Assembly (NCBI RefSeq): GCF_003867015.1
Contig: NZ_CP032548.1
Coordinates: forward strand, 2,051,001 to 2,115,000
Origin: Tenacibaculum singaporense
Lineage (GTDB): Bacteria; Bacteroidota; Bacteroidia; Flavobacteriales; Flavobacteriaceae
DNA: 64,000 bases
Reading direction: 5' to 3'
Shown: piece by piece, positions 51,033 through 59,465 of the stretch
Layout: each line of letters begins with the position of its first letter
Position numbering within the stretch: position 1 is the first letter of the stretch
The notes under the pieces: model-generated
Databases searched by the model: none
Seen by the model: the letters and a program-made list of their open reading frames with translations, nothing else
What the model was told of the DNA's origin: nothing
Made by a program: the position numbers and the translations under genes

Positions 51033-51180
51033 ATTTAATTTTTTGTAAAAAATTAAGTGTTAACTTGTAACATAAATCAAAATTAAGCGTCTTGTAAGAA
51101 AGTAAATAACGATTTAACAATAATTTATCAGTAGATTAGAAAAATCAGCATTTATTTTTATTTAAAAATTAACTAACACT

Positions 51181-51885
51181 ATGATTCGAATAGAAAATCT
51201 TCACAAATCTTACCCTATAGGAAAAGACTCACTTCATGTTTTAAAAGGGCTAGATTTACATATAAAAGAAGGCGAATTTGTATCTATTATGGGATCTTCA
51301 GGGTCTGGAAAATCTACTTTATTAAATATTGTAGGTTTATTAGATACACACGATGAAGGAAAATATTACTTAAACGGACAGTTAATAGAAAACTTAAATG
51401 AAAAGAAAGCTGCCGTATTACGGAATAAGTTTTTAGGATTCGTTTTCCAGTCATTTAACTTAATTTCTTACAAAACAGCCTTAGAAAATGTAGCATTACC
51501 ACTATACTATAAAGGAATTTCTAGAAAAGAACGATTAGAAATAGCTTTAGAGTACCTTGAGAAAGTGGGATTAAAAGAATGGGCAAACCATTTACCAAAT
51601 GAACTTTCTGGAGGTCAAAAGCAACGTGTAGCAATAGCAAGAGCCTTAGCAACGAAACCCAAAGTAGTATTAGCAGATGAGCCTACTGGAGCATTAGACT
51701 CAACTACAACTGATTCGGTAATGGATTTATTAAAAGAAATTAACGATGAAGGAATGACTGTTTTTGTAATTACACACGAAGAAGAGGTAGCGGCACAAAC
51801 CAATAGAGTAGTTCGTTTAAAAGATGGAGTTATCATTAGTGATGAGTTAACAGGTGTAGCAACGAATAAAGCAAAAGCAATTTAA
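51181..51885 (+). CDS. MacB-type ABC transporter ATP-binding protein (LolD-like)
   Basis: A 234-residue cytoplasmic ATPase. Walker A MGSSGSGKSTLLNI, Q-loop FVFQSFNLI, signature LSGGQKQRVAIARALA, Walker B VVLADEPTGALDS and H-loop FVITHEEEV are all intact. It powers the two FtsX-type permeases that follow at spacings of 2 bases each. The four-gene run has no outer-membrane TolC gene beside it. Possible cargoes include peptides, macrolides or lipoproteins. Confidence 0.93.
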   Translation: MIRIENLHKSYPIGKDSLHVLKGLDLHIKEGEFVSIMGSSGSGKSTLLNIVGLLDTHDEGKYYLNGQLIENLNEKKAAVLRNKFLGFVFQSFNLISYKTALENVALPLYYKGISRKERLEIALEYLEKVGLKEWANHLPNELSGGQKQRVAIARALATKPKVVLADEPTGALDSTTTDSVMDLLKEINDEGMTVFVITHEEEVAAQTNRVVRLKDGVIISDELTGVATNKAKAI

Positions 51886-51887
51886 TT

Positions 51888-53117
51888 ATGTTTGATTTAG
51901 ATCGTTGGAGAGAAATATTTCAAAGTATTGGTAAAAATAAGTTGCGTTCGGTTTTATCAGGATTCACAGTAGCCTTTGCCATTTTACTATTTACACTATT
52001 ATTCGGAATTGTATCAGGATTACAAAATCAGTTTAAAACAGCTTTTGTAGACGATGCAACCAATGCTATGTTTGTAAGAGTATGGAAAACATCAAAACCT
52101 TATAAAGGGTTACAAACAGGAAGAAGAATTCAGCTAAAAAATAAAGATTTTGACTACGTAAAAGAAGAGTACGAAAACAAAATTCAACACTTAACAGCAA
52201 GAATATATAAGAGTGTAAATATTACTTATAAGAAGAATCAAAATAATTATCAATTAAGAGCAGTTCATCCAGATCATCAGTTTTTAGAAAAAACAATTAT
52301 TGATGAAGGAAGGTATATTAACGACTTAGACTTAAAAGACAAATCTAAAGTAATTGTAATTGGTAGACTTGTAAAGCAAGACTTATTTGGAGAAAAACCA
52401 GCTTTAGGAAAAAGGGTAAACGTTGATGGAATTTCATATAAAGTAGTCGGAATATTTTCTGATAAAGGAGGAGATAATGAAGAACGATTAACCTACATGC
52501 CCGTAACAACGGCACAAAAATTATATGGAAATAACGATTACATCAGTCAAATTAATATAGGTTATGATCCAAAATTAAATCTTGATCAAGCCATTACTTT
52601 TGGTAATAGACTAGAAAGAGATTTACGTAAAAAGTTAGACATTCATCCTGATGACCAAAGTGCTTTATCGGTAAGAAATATGGCGGAAGCAAACAAAGGA
52701 ATCAACCAATTTATGTTTGCATTGTATTTCATTGTCATATTTGTAGGTTCAGGAACTTTAATTGCAGGAATTATTGGTATTAGTAACATTATGATTTTTG
52801 TTATTAAGGAACGTACCAAAGAATTCGGAATTCGTAAGGCATTAGGAGCAAAACCATCTTCAATTATTGGTATGGTAATTCAAGAATCTATTTTAATAAC
52901 CACAATAGCAGGGTACTTAGGTTTAAGTTTAGGAACCTATATTTTAAGTGCTATTGGAGATAGTTTAGAAAAATACTTTATAAAAGATCCAAGTGTAAGT
53001 CCAGGAATTGTAATAGGAGCTACCATTATTTTAATCTTATCAGGGTTAATTGCAGGGTATTTACCAGCAAAAAAGGCAGCACAAATTAAACCAATTGTAG
53101 CACTAAGAGCAGACTAA
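51888..53117 (+). CDS. MacB-type FtsX-domain permease (first of two)
   Basis: 409 residues: an N-terminal helix (RSVLSGFTVAFAILLFTLLFG), a large periplasmic MacB_PCD domain (about 45-270), and three C-terminal helices of the FtsX domain, with FVIKERTKEFGIRKALGAKPSS, the coupling loop typical of the family. It lacks a fused ATPase and so depends on the preceding gene. It is paralogous to the next permease and probably forms a heterodimer with it. Confidence 0.92.
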   Translation: MFDLDRWREIFQSIGKNKLRSVLSGFTVAFAILLFTLLFGIVSGLQNQFKTAFVDDATNAMFVRVWKTSKPYKGLQTGRRIQLKNKDFDYVKEEYENKIQHLTARIYKSVNITYKKNQNNYQLRAVHPDHQFLEKTIIDEGRYINDLDLKDKSKVIVIGRLVKQDLFGEKPALGKRVNVDGISYKVVGIFSDKGGDNEERLTYMPVTTAQKLYGNNDYISQINIGYDPKLNLDQAITFGNRLERDLRKKLDIHPDDQSALSVRNMAEANKGINQFMFALYFIVIFVGSGTLIAGIIGISNIMIFVIKERTKEFGIRKALGAKPSSIIGMVIQESILITTIAGYLGLSLGTYILSAIGDSLEKYFIKDPSVSPGIVIGATIILILSGLIAGYLPAKKAAQIKPIVALRAD

Positions 53118-53119
53118 TT

Positions 53120-54364
53120 ATGAAGTTTTTATTTGATTCAGACACTTGGCAAGAAATTTACGGAAGTATTCGTAAAAATAAATTAAGAACGGGTATTACC
53201 ATTGTAGGTGTACTATGGGGAATTTTCATATTGGTTGTCTTATTAGGAGCTGCTCGTGGTATGGAAAATAACTTTAAAAGAATTTTTGGAGACTTTGCTA
53301 CCAATAGTGTTTTTATGTGGACGCAGAGAACTGATATGCCTTTTAAAGGATTTCAAAAAGGAAGAAGATTTAATTTAACATTTAAAGATATTGAGGTTCT
53401 TGAAAAAGAATACGCCAATGAAATAAAACTATTAGCGCCTAGAAATCAAACTAATGGTACTGTTGTTAAAGATTTTAAATCAGGAGATTTTCAAGTAAGT
53501 GGAGATTATCCAGTTTTAGATCGTGTACAAAAGAAAGATTTAATCTATGGAAGATTTCTTAATCAAAATGACATAAAGAATAATTCAAAAGTTTGTGTTA
53601 TTTCTGAAGATATGTACAAACAACTGTTTGATAAAATGGAAATGCCTATTGGGCAGTATGTGAAGATTAGTAACGTAAACTATAAGGTTGTAGGAGTTTA
53701 TAAACCTTCAAATACGATAGATATTGACGGAGATACAGCTTATATTCCATTTACTACCTTCCAAAAAGTATACAACACTTCAAATAAGGTAGACTGGATG
53801 ATGATTACTGCTAATGAAGGAGTAGATATCAAGCAGATGGAAAAAGATATTCTATTAACCTTAAAAAACTTACATAAAGTACATCCGGAGGATAAAAGAG
53901 CTTTTGGTAGTGTAAACCTAGGAGATCAGATAGATAAGTTAATGGGCTTTTTAACAGGAATGCAGTTTTTAACATGGTTTGTAGGAATTGCAACCTTAAT
54001 AGCGGGAGTTTTTGCCATTGGTAATATCTTGTTAATTACCGTAAAAGAGCGTACTAAAGAAATTGGAATTAGAAGAGCTTTAGGGGCAACCCCAAGAAGT
54101 ATAAGAAGACAAATAGTATTAGAATCTGTTTTCTTAACCACAGTAGCAGGAATGTTAGGAATTATTTTTGGAGGATTTGTATTATTTCTACTAGACCGTT
54201 TAGTTGGTAGTGGAGACGATCCAACCCTAGTAAATCCAACCGTAAATATACCCATAGTAATGTTGGCCTTTTTAATCCTAGTAATTTTAGGAACCTTAAT
54301 AGGATTAATACCAGCATATATGGCAACAGTAGTAAAACCAATCGAAGCATTAAGAGAAGAATAA
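53120..54364 (+). CDS. MacB-type FtsX-domain permease (second of two)
   Basis: 414 residues, same layout as the first permease: helix RTGITIVGVLWGIFILVVLLG, a periplasmic domain, then FtsX helices with VKERTKEIGIRRALGATPRS and the final VKPIEALREE. The two differ in their periplasmic part, which fits an asymmetric transporter. It is followed by the membrane-fusion protein gene after 22 bases. Confidence 0.92.
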   Translation: MKFLFDSDTWQEIYGSIRKNKLRTGITIVGVLWGIFILVVLLGAARGMENNFKRIFGDFATNSVFMWTQRTDMPFKGFQKGRRFNLTFKDIEVLEKEYANEIKLLAPRNQTNGTVVKDFKSGDFQVSGDYPVLDRVQKKDLIYGRFLNQNDIKNNSKVCVISEDMYKQLFDKMEMPIGQYVKISNVNYKVVGVYKPSNTIDIDGDTAYIPFTTFQKVYNTSNKVDWMMITANEGVDIKQMEKDILLTLKNLHKVHPEDKRAFGSVNLGDQIDKLMGFLTGMQFLTWFVGIATLIAGVFAIGNILLITVKERTKEIGIRRALGATPRSIRRQIVLESVFLTTVAGMLGIIFGGFVLFLLDRLVGSGDDPTLVNPTVNIPIVMLAFLILVILGTLIGLIPAYMATVVKPIEALREE

Positions 54365-54386
54365 AAAAAGAAATAATCAATTAATC

Positions 54387-55493
54387 ATGAGCAAAAGAGC
54401 AAAAATTATCTTAGGAATAGTAGCACTATTATTTGTAGTCATCCTAATTTGGTTAGGGAAGAAAAATCAAAAAAGTGTGGTAACCTATGAAACAGAAAAA
54501 CCATTTAAAACAACAATCGTAAAAAAAGCAGTAGCTACAGGAAAAGTGGTTCCGTTAGAAGAAGTTGAAATCAAACCTCAAATTGCAGGAATTATAGACA
54601 AAATTGTAGTAGAAGAGGGGGCTATTGTAAAAGCAGGAGACTTATTAGCAACGGTAAGAGTTGTGCCAAATGAACAATCGTTACAAAGTGCTAGAGGAAG
54701 AATAAACTCAGTACAAATTCAATTAAATAATGCTAAAACTCAATACGATAGAAACAAGAAACTTTTTGATAATGGAGTAATTTCTAGTCAAGAGTTTGAG
54801 GCATCTCAATTATCATACAATCAAGCAAAAAATGATTTGAGAAATGCTCAAAACGATTACCAAATCATAAAAAAAGGATCTGTAGGTTCTGCCGGAGCTA
54901 ATACAAATATTAGAGCAACAACATCAGGTATGGTTGTAGAAATTCCTGTAAAAAAAGGATACCAAGTTATTCAATCAAACAATTTTAATGAAGGAACTAC
55001 CATTGCAACGATTGCCGATATGGAAAAAATGATTTTTGAAGGACAAGTTGACGAATCAGAAGTAGGTAAATTAGTAAAAGGTTCAAACATAGAAGTTTCA
55101 TTAGGAGCTATTGAAAACAAAAAATTTCCTGCAATATTAAACTTTATAGCACCAAAAGGAACTGAAGAAAATGGAGCTGTACAATTTAAAATTAAGGCTG
55201 ATGTAAAACTTGACAATAATTATTTTGTAAGAGCTGGTTATAGTGCTAATGCAGACATAGTTTTAGAAAAGAAAGACAGTGTTTTATCTATTAAAGAATC
55301 ATTATTACGTTTTGACAAGAAAACAGAAGAACCGTATGTAGAAGTAAAAAAAGGTGAAGATGAGTTTGAGAAGCGTGAGTTAAAATTAGGAGTTTCAGAC
55401 GGGGTAAACATTGAAGTATTAGAAGGTGTAACTACAGAAGATGAAATTAAAATCTGGAACAAAGCATCAAAAGACGATGAGAAAAAAGATTAA
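54387..55493 (+). CDS. HlyD/MacA-type periplasmic adaptor protein
   Basis: 368 residues. An N-terminal membrane anchor (AKIILGIVALLFVVILIWLG) precedes a lipoyl half-motif (VPLEEVEIKPQIAGIIDKIVVEEG), a coiled-coil hairpin (about 95-155, GRINSVQIQLNNAKTQYDRN and NGVISSQEFEASQLSYNQAK), the second lipoyl half (IRATTSGMVVEIPVKKGYQV) and a beta-barrel plus membrane-proximal domain. It links the permeases to an outer-membrane channel. It has no lipobox, so it is anchored by the helix. Confidence 0.92.
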   Translation: MSKRAKIILGIVALLFVVILIWLGKKNQKSVVTYETEKPFKTTIVKKAVATGKVVPLEEVEIKPQIAGIIDKIVVEEGAIVKAGDLLATVRVVPNEQSLQSARGRINSVQIQLNNAKTQYDRNKKLFDNGVISSQEFEASQLSYNQAKNDLRNAQNDYQIIKKGSVGSAGANTNIRATTSGMVVEIPVKKGYQVIQSNNFNEGTTIATIADMEKMIFEGQVDESEVGKLVKGSNIEVSLGAIENKKFPAILNFIAPKGTEENGAVQFKIKADVKLDNNYFVRAGYSANADIVLEKKDSVLSIKESLLRFDKKTEEPYVEVKKGEDEFEKRELKLGVSDGVNIEVLEGVTTEDEIKIWNKASKDDEKKD

Positions 55494-55522
55494 TAATATT
55501 TAAATTATTGATTTACAGTGTT

Positions 55523-55552
55523 AAAGCAGTTCTTTTAGGAGCTGCTTTTTTA
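55523..55552 (+). terminator. Terminator after the adaptor gene
   Basis: AAAGCAGTTC and GAGCTGCTTT pair around a short loop, followed by T. It ends the four-gene exporter operon. Confidence 0.75.
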
Positions 55553-55711
55553 CTTTTAAGGAATAAAATAACACACTCATATCTAAAAAGGCGTCATTTA
55601 AGGAAGTTAAAACTAAAAAGGCTTTTTTGTTCTAGATATTTGAAGTGCTCAAAGTAAAAATGAGCATTTAATTTAATTTTTTGGGGAAAATTAAATTATT
55701 CTTTAAGGGGT

Positions 55712-55741
55712 AAAAGCAGCTTTTAAAAGCTGCTTTTTTTT
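55712..55741. terminator. Terminator-like hairpin at the gcvT end
   Basis: AAAAGCAGCTTT and AAAGCTGCTTTT form a perfect stem followed by T-rich DNA, 12 bases from the gcvT stop. It shares the AAAGCAG/CTGCTTT stem with the hairpin at 55523. The 260-base gap between the two genes holds two further weak hairpins. Confidence 0.65.
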
Positions 55742-55752
55742 AAGAAATATTA

Positions 55753-56835
55753 TTAACCTTTATAAAAAGGTAACTTCACTACTTTAGCAGGAATTTGTTT
55801 TTTACGAACTTGGATAAAAATATCACTATCAACTTTAGAGTTTTCAATAGTAACATATCCTAATCCAATTCCTTTTCCTAACGACGGACTCATCGTTCCT
55901 GAAGTAACACGACCAATATTGTTTCCATCGGTATCAACAATTTCGTAATTATGACGAGGAACACCACGCTCAGTTAATTCAAATGCAACTAATTTACGAG
56001 TAACACCCGCTTCTTTTTGAGCTTTTAAAGCTTCAGCATTTACAAAGTCTTTCGTAAACTTAGTAATCCATCCTAAGCCAGCTTCTAAAGGAGAGGTCGT
56101 ATCGTCAATATCGTTACCATATAAGCAATATCCCATTTCTAAACGTAAAGTATCACGAGCAGCCAACCCAATAGGCTTAACTCCCCAATCTTTACCAGCT
56201 TCAAAAACCTTGTTCCAAAGTTGTTCAACATCTTCATTTTTTACATATACTTCAAATCCACCAGAACCAGTATATCCAGTAGCAGAAACTACTACATTCG
56301 GAATTCCAGCAAAATCAGTGATTTCAAAAGTATAGAATTTAATATTCGATAAATCAACTGAAGTTAACGATTGCATTGCTTCTGCAGCTTTAGGACCTTG
56401 AATAGCCAATAACGACCAATCTTCAGAACGATTTTCCATTTCAACATTCAAATCGTTATGTTGAGAAATCCAGTTCCAATCTTTTTCAATATTAGAAGCA
56501 TTTACTACTAACATGTATTCATTTTCAGCAATCATGTAAATAATTAAATCATCTACAATTCCTCCATCTGCATTAGGCATACAGCTATATTGCGCTTTAC
56601 CAGGAACTAATTTAGAAGCGTCGTTAGAAGATATTTTTTGAATTAAAGCCAATGCATTTTCTCCTTTTAAAAAGAACTCTCCCATATGACTTACATCAAA
56701 AACACCAACTCCTTTTCTAACAGTTTCGTGTTCAGCAGTTACTCCTTCGTATTGTACAGGCATGTTATAACCTGCAAAAGGAACCATTTTTGCTCCTAAA
56801 GCCTCATGTACATGTGATAAAGCTGTATTTTTCAT
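55753..56835 (-). CDS. gcvT: Aminomethyltransferase (glycine cleavage T protein)
   Basis: Transfers the methylene unit from H-protein-bound glycine to tetrahydrofolate and releases ammonia. The 360 residues include the N-terminal [37 protein letters not shown] (Asp near the folate), [11 protein letters not shown] and [17 protein letters not shown] late motifs ([10 protein letters not shown]). It stands alone here. The other gcv genes are elsewhere. No glycine riboswitch is seen upstream of its start. Confidence 0.96.
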   Translation of the reverse strand: MKNTALSHVHEALGAKMVPFAGYNMPVQYEGVTAEHETVRKGVGVFDVSHMGEFFLKGENALALIQKISSNDASKLVPGKAQYSCMPNADGGIVDDLIIYMIAENEYMLVVNASNIEKDWNWISQHNDLNVEMENRSEDWSLLAIQGPKAAEAMQSLTSVDLSNIKFYTFEITDFAGIPNVVVSATGYTGSGGFEVYVKNEDVEQLWNKVFEAGKDWGVKPIGLAARDTLRLEMGYCLYGNDIDDTTSPLEAGLGWITKFTKDFVNAEALKAQKEAGVTRKLVAFELTERGVPRHNYEIVDTDGNNIGRVTSGTMSPSLGKGIGLGYVTIENSKVDSDIFIQVRKKQIPAKVVKLPFYKG

Positions 56836-57056
56836 TATTGTGTATTGTTTGTTTTAAAAAAGTGATGCTAAAGTATTGAAAAATTAGCAAACAATATGAG
56901 CGAATCTGTGTAATATTATAAGAGGATATTACCTAAATGTTTGTTAATATTTTCTTGATTTGCCTTAAGAGCAGTAGATTTGAGAAAGATTAAAGAAAAG
57001 TAATTGTTGTAATGTTTTAGTATTTGAAACGACAATTCAAGCTAAAAAATAATTAA

Positions 57057-57602
57057 ATGAAATTCAATAGAAAAACAATCTCAAACATTGTATTTGTCGT
57101 TATTATTGGTTTGTTACTATATCCACCAACAAAAGTCTATTTTATTAGACTGGTTTCGTTTTCACCTTCAACCATTACTGAAGAACAAAGAGAAGAGCTA
57201 GTCGACTATAATTGGAAATTAAAAGGGTTAAATACTACGAATATAGATTTTAATGAAACAAAAGATAAAGTAGTTTTTGTAAACTTTTGGGCAACTTGGT
57301 GTCCACCATGTATAGCAGAAATGCCAAGTATTCAAAAGCTATATAATGATTATAAAGATAAAGTTGAGTTTGTATTTGTAAGTAATGAAGATTGGACAAC
57401 AATTGATGCTTTTTATAAAGACAAAGGCTACGATTTACCAACGTATAACATTTTATCAAAAGTACCAGATCAACTAGTAAGCAATTCAATTCCTGCGACG
57501 TTTATAATTGATAAAAACGGAACTATTGTCGTAGATAAAAAAGGACCTGCCGATTGGAATAGTGATAAAATTAGAATTTTGTTAGACGAATTACTGCAAT
57601 AG
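57057..57602 (+). CDS. TlpA-like membrane-anchored thioredoxin
   Basis: 181 residues: an N-terminal helix (TISNIVFVVIIGLLLYP), a short linker, then a thioredoxin-like domain with the TlpA/ResA pattern FVNFWATWCPPCIAEMPSIQ (catalytic Cys-x-x-Cys) and the cis-Pro loop SNSIPATFIIDKNG. It would reduce or oxidise disulfides of exported proteins. It lies 18 bases before the VF530-family gene, which has its own promoter-like box. Confidence 0.93.
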   Translation: MKFNRKTISNIVFVVIIGLLLYPPTKVYFIRLVSFSPSTITEEQREELVDYNWKLKGLNTTNIDFNETKDKVVFVNFWATWCPPCIAEMPSIQKLYNDYKDKVEFVFVSNEDWTTIDAFYKDKGYDLPTYNILSKVPDQLVSNSIPATFIIDKNGTIVVDKKGPADWNSDKIRILLDELLQ

Positions 57603-57608
57603 AATATT

Positions 57609-57616
57609 TACCTTTG
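57609..57616 (+). promoter_or_regulatory. -7 box just upstream of the VF530-family gene
   Basis: TACCTTTG matches TAnnTTTG and ends four bases before the ATG at 57621, so the transcript would be nearly leaderless if this box is used. Confidence 0.4.
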
Positions 57617-57620
57617 TAGC

Positions 57621-57842
57621 ATGAGTCAAGAACAGCCAAATAATCCGCTTCACGGAATAAAACTAGCCACCATGTTAGAAGAATTATACTTAGAGTATGG
57701 TTGGGAAGAAATGGGAGAGATTTTAAACATAAATGCCTTTAAAAAGAATCCAACCTATAAATCTAGTTTAAAGTTTTTAAGAACAACACCTTGGGCGAGA
57801 GCTAAAGTAGAAAAGTTGTACCTACAAATGTTAGGCTATTAA
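57621..57842 (+). CDS. VF530-family DNA-binding protein
   Basis: 73 residues matching the VF530/DUF2132 family over its length: [38 protein letters not shown], and [20 protein letters not shown]. The Vibrio member was reported as DNA-binding from structure, but the biological role is not known. It is convergent with the alpha/beta hydrolase gene with three bases between the stops. Confidence 0.92.
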   Translation: MSQEQPNNPLHGIKLATMLEELYLEYGWEEMGEILNINAFKKNPTYKSSLKFLRTTPWARAKVEKLYLQMLGY

Positions 57843-57845
57843 CGG

Positions 57846-58697
57846 TTAGCTTAGTACTAAATTACTCCATTCTTCAGGGTTTTCAAGCATTGGGAAATGC
57901 CCTGTATTTTCAAGCCATCGTAATTCATTATTAGGAATTTCTTTGTGTAATTGCTCTCCAATAGCCCTTACAGCAATAGGATCGTGGGTAGCCCAAACTA
58001 TTTTTGTAGGAATAGGTGTTTGTGTCAATCCGCCAATCCAACGATGCCAAAAAAAGTAACGTTCATTAATATAGTTACTTAATAAATGAATAACATTCCG
58101 ACCGTTATTATAATTTAACTGGAACCACATTGCGTTTAACTCTTCCTGAGAAACTTTAGAAGAATCAGCATAAATTTTGCGAATATTCCTGTTAAAAACA
58201 GTTTGATTCGCCAATTTAGCAACCCATTTTCCTGTAATTTTATTCTTTAATAACTTTTGAATAGTTCTTAGTTTGGCTAATTCAATATGCATGCTACCAT
58301 TGCACAAAATCAGTTCTTTAATAGAAAAAGGAAGCAGGTTCATATTATTTCTAGCAATAATTTCGGTAGCGATACTCGTACCATAATCATGCGCTAGTAT
58401 TGTAACTTCATTTAAACCTAGTTTTTTCCATAAAAGTAAGGCTATATCAGCTTGCTCAATTAAGGAATATGAATAGTTTAAAGGTTTATCAGAAAAACCA
58501 AACCCTAAATGATCGTGAATAATCACTCTGTATTTTTTTGATAAAAAAGGAAGCGCTTTATAATAATCAAAAGAAGACGTAGGATATCCGTGGAGTATCA
58601 CAAGAGTTTCATCAGCATTTCCTTCATCAATAACGAAAACTTGTTGATTATTAATGGTGTAAAATTCACCCTTATTTTTCCATTCTAGTGAAGTCAT
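57846..58697 (-). CDS. Alpha/beta hydrolase (haloalkane dehalogenase/epoxide hydrolase-like)
   Basis: 283 residues. The oxyanion motif is LHGYPTSSFDY, then HDHLGFGFSDKP, and the nucleophile elbow LAHDYGTSIA carries Asp rather than Ser, as in haloalkane dehalogenases and epoxide hydrolases. WATHDPIAVRAIGEQL and the catalytic His in ENTGHFPMLENP follow. No signal peptide, so cytoplasmic. The substrate is unknown. Confidence 0.92.
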   Translation of the reverse strand: MTSLEWKNKGEFYTINNQQVFVIDEGNADETLVILHGYPTSSFDYYKALPFLSKKYRVIIHDHLGFGFSDKPLNYSYSLIEQADIALLLWKKLGLNEVTILAHDYGTSIATEIIARNNMNLLPFSIKELILCNGSMHIELAKLRTIQKLLKNKITGKWVAKLANQTVFNRNIRKIYADSSKVSQEELNAMWFQLNYNNGRNVIHLLSNYINERYFFWHRWIGGLTQTPIPTKIVWATHDPIAVRAIGEQLHKEIPNNELRWLENTGHFPMLENPEEWSNLVLS

Positions 58698-58739
58698 AAA
58701 TATAGAAGCTTTGGTGTTTACAATGTACTCATTTTTGTG

Positions 58740-58747
58740 TAGTTTTG
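58740..58747 (+). promoter_or_regulatory. -7 box upstream of the lipoprotein-priA pair
   Basis: TAGTTTTG matches TAnnTTTG and ends seven bases before the ATG at 58755. TTG at 58711-58713 is 26 bases upstream, longer than usual. Confidence 0.35.
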
Positions 58748-58754
58748 ATATTAG

Positions 58755-59465
58755 ATGAAGAAAACCACTTTTTACATACTTCCTGTTTTATTTCTGCTAA
58801 TTATTTCTTGTTCTAAAGCAGTAAAGGAGCAAGCTTTAACTATGAAAGATGTTTTTCCTACACAGAAAAACACAGATTCTACTTTTGTTTTTGATTTAGA
58901 TACAATTATTAGTTTCAAAAACTATATAGAAAAATGCGAGTATTATGAGGAGATTACTCACAAGAAACAGTATGTAAGAACACAAAATAATGACATACCC
59001 TTAAATATTAATTTTTTTATAAAGTGTCATTTGCCAACTTTTTGTATTAAAGAAAAAAATACAATTGTATTGGAAGGCGATTTTAAAGAAGAAAAAACAC
59101 TTTTTTTTCATGAAGATGAAAAAGTTCTTAGTGTTAAAAATTTTGAAGAGTATTTAAATAAACAGTTGTTAAATTGGGGAAAAGATTATGGATATTCTGA
59201 TAGTCCAGATAGAAGTATAATACTACTTAGGTATCGAGATTTAACTAAAAAATCTAAAGAAAGAGTATATAAAGCATTGGATACTATATCAGTATCATAT
59301 TTTAATTTTATTAATAGTTTTCAAAAGAAAAATATAGACTCTTTAAAGAGAGTATATCCTCTTCAAATATTATTGGAAAAAGACTTCAGATTGTTTGATA
59401 AGAAGGGTAATTTAATAGAATTTCCACCACCACCTCCACCAGTTCCATTAGAAATAGTAGAATAA
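58755..59465 (+). CDS. Lipoprotein of unknown function
   Basis: 236 residues with a lipoprotein signal (LPVLFLLIISCSKAV). The mature part is charged and has no family I recognise. A Cys pair appears in KCEYYEEITHKKQ and FFIKCHLPTFC. The C-terminus is proline-rich (IEFPPPPPPVPLEIVE). Its stop codon shares one base with the priA start (TAATG), so it is translationally coupled to a DNA-repair gene, an odd pairing. Confidence 0.7.
   Translation: MKKTTFYILPVLFLLIISCSKAVKEQALTMKDVFPTQKNTDSTFVFDLDTIISFKNYIEKCEYYEEITHKKQYVRTQNNDIPLNINFFIKCHLPTFCIKEKNTIVLEGDFKEEKTLFFHEDEKVLSVKNFEEYLNKQLLNWGKDYGYSDSPDRSIILLRYRDLTKKSKERVYKALDTISVSYFNFINSFQKKNIDSLKRVYPLQILLEKDFRLFDKKGNLIEFPPPPPPVPLEIVE

Noticed and set aside
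56836..57056. A glycine riboswitch upstream of gcvT
   Set aside because: No paired glycine-aptamer motifs were found; the region is AT-rich without conserved elements.
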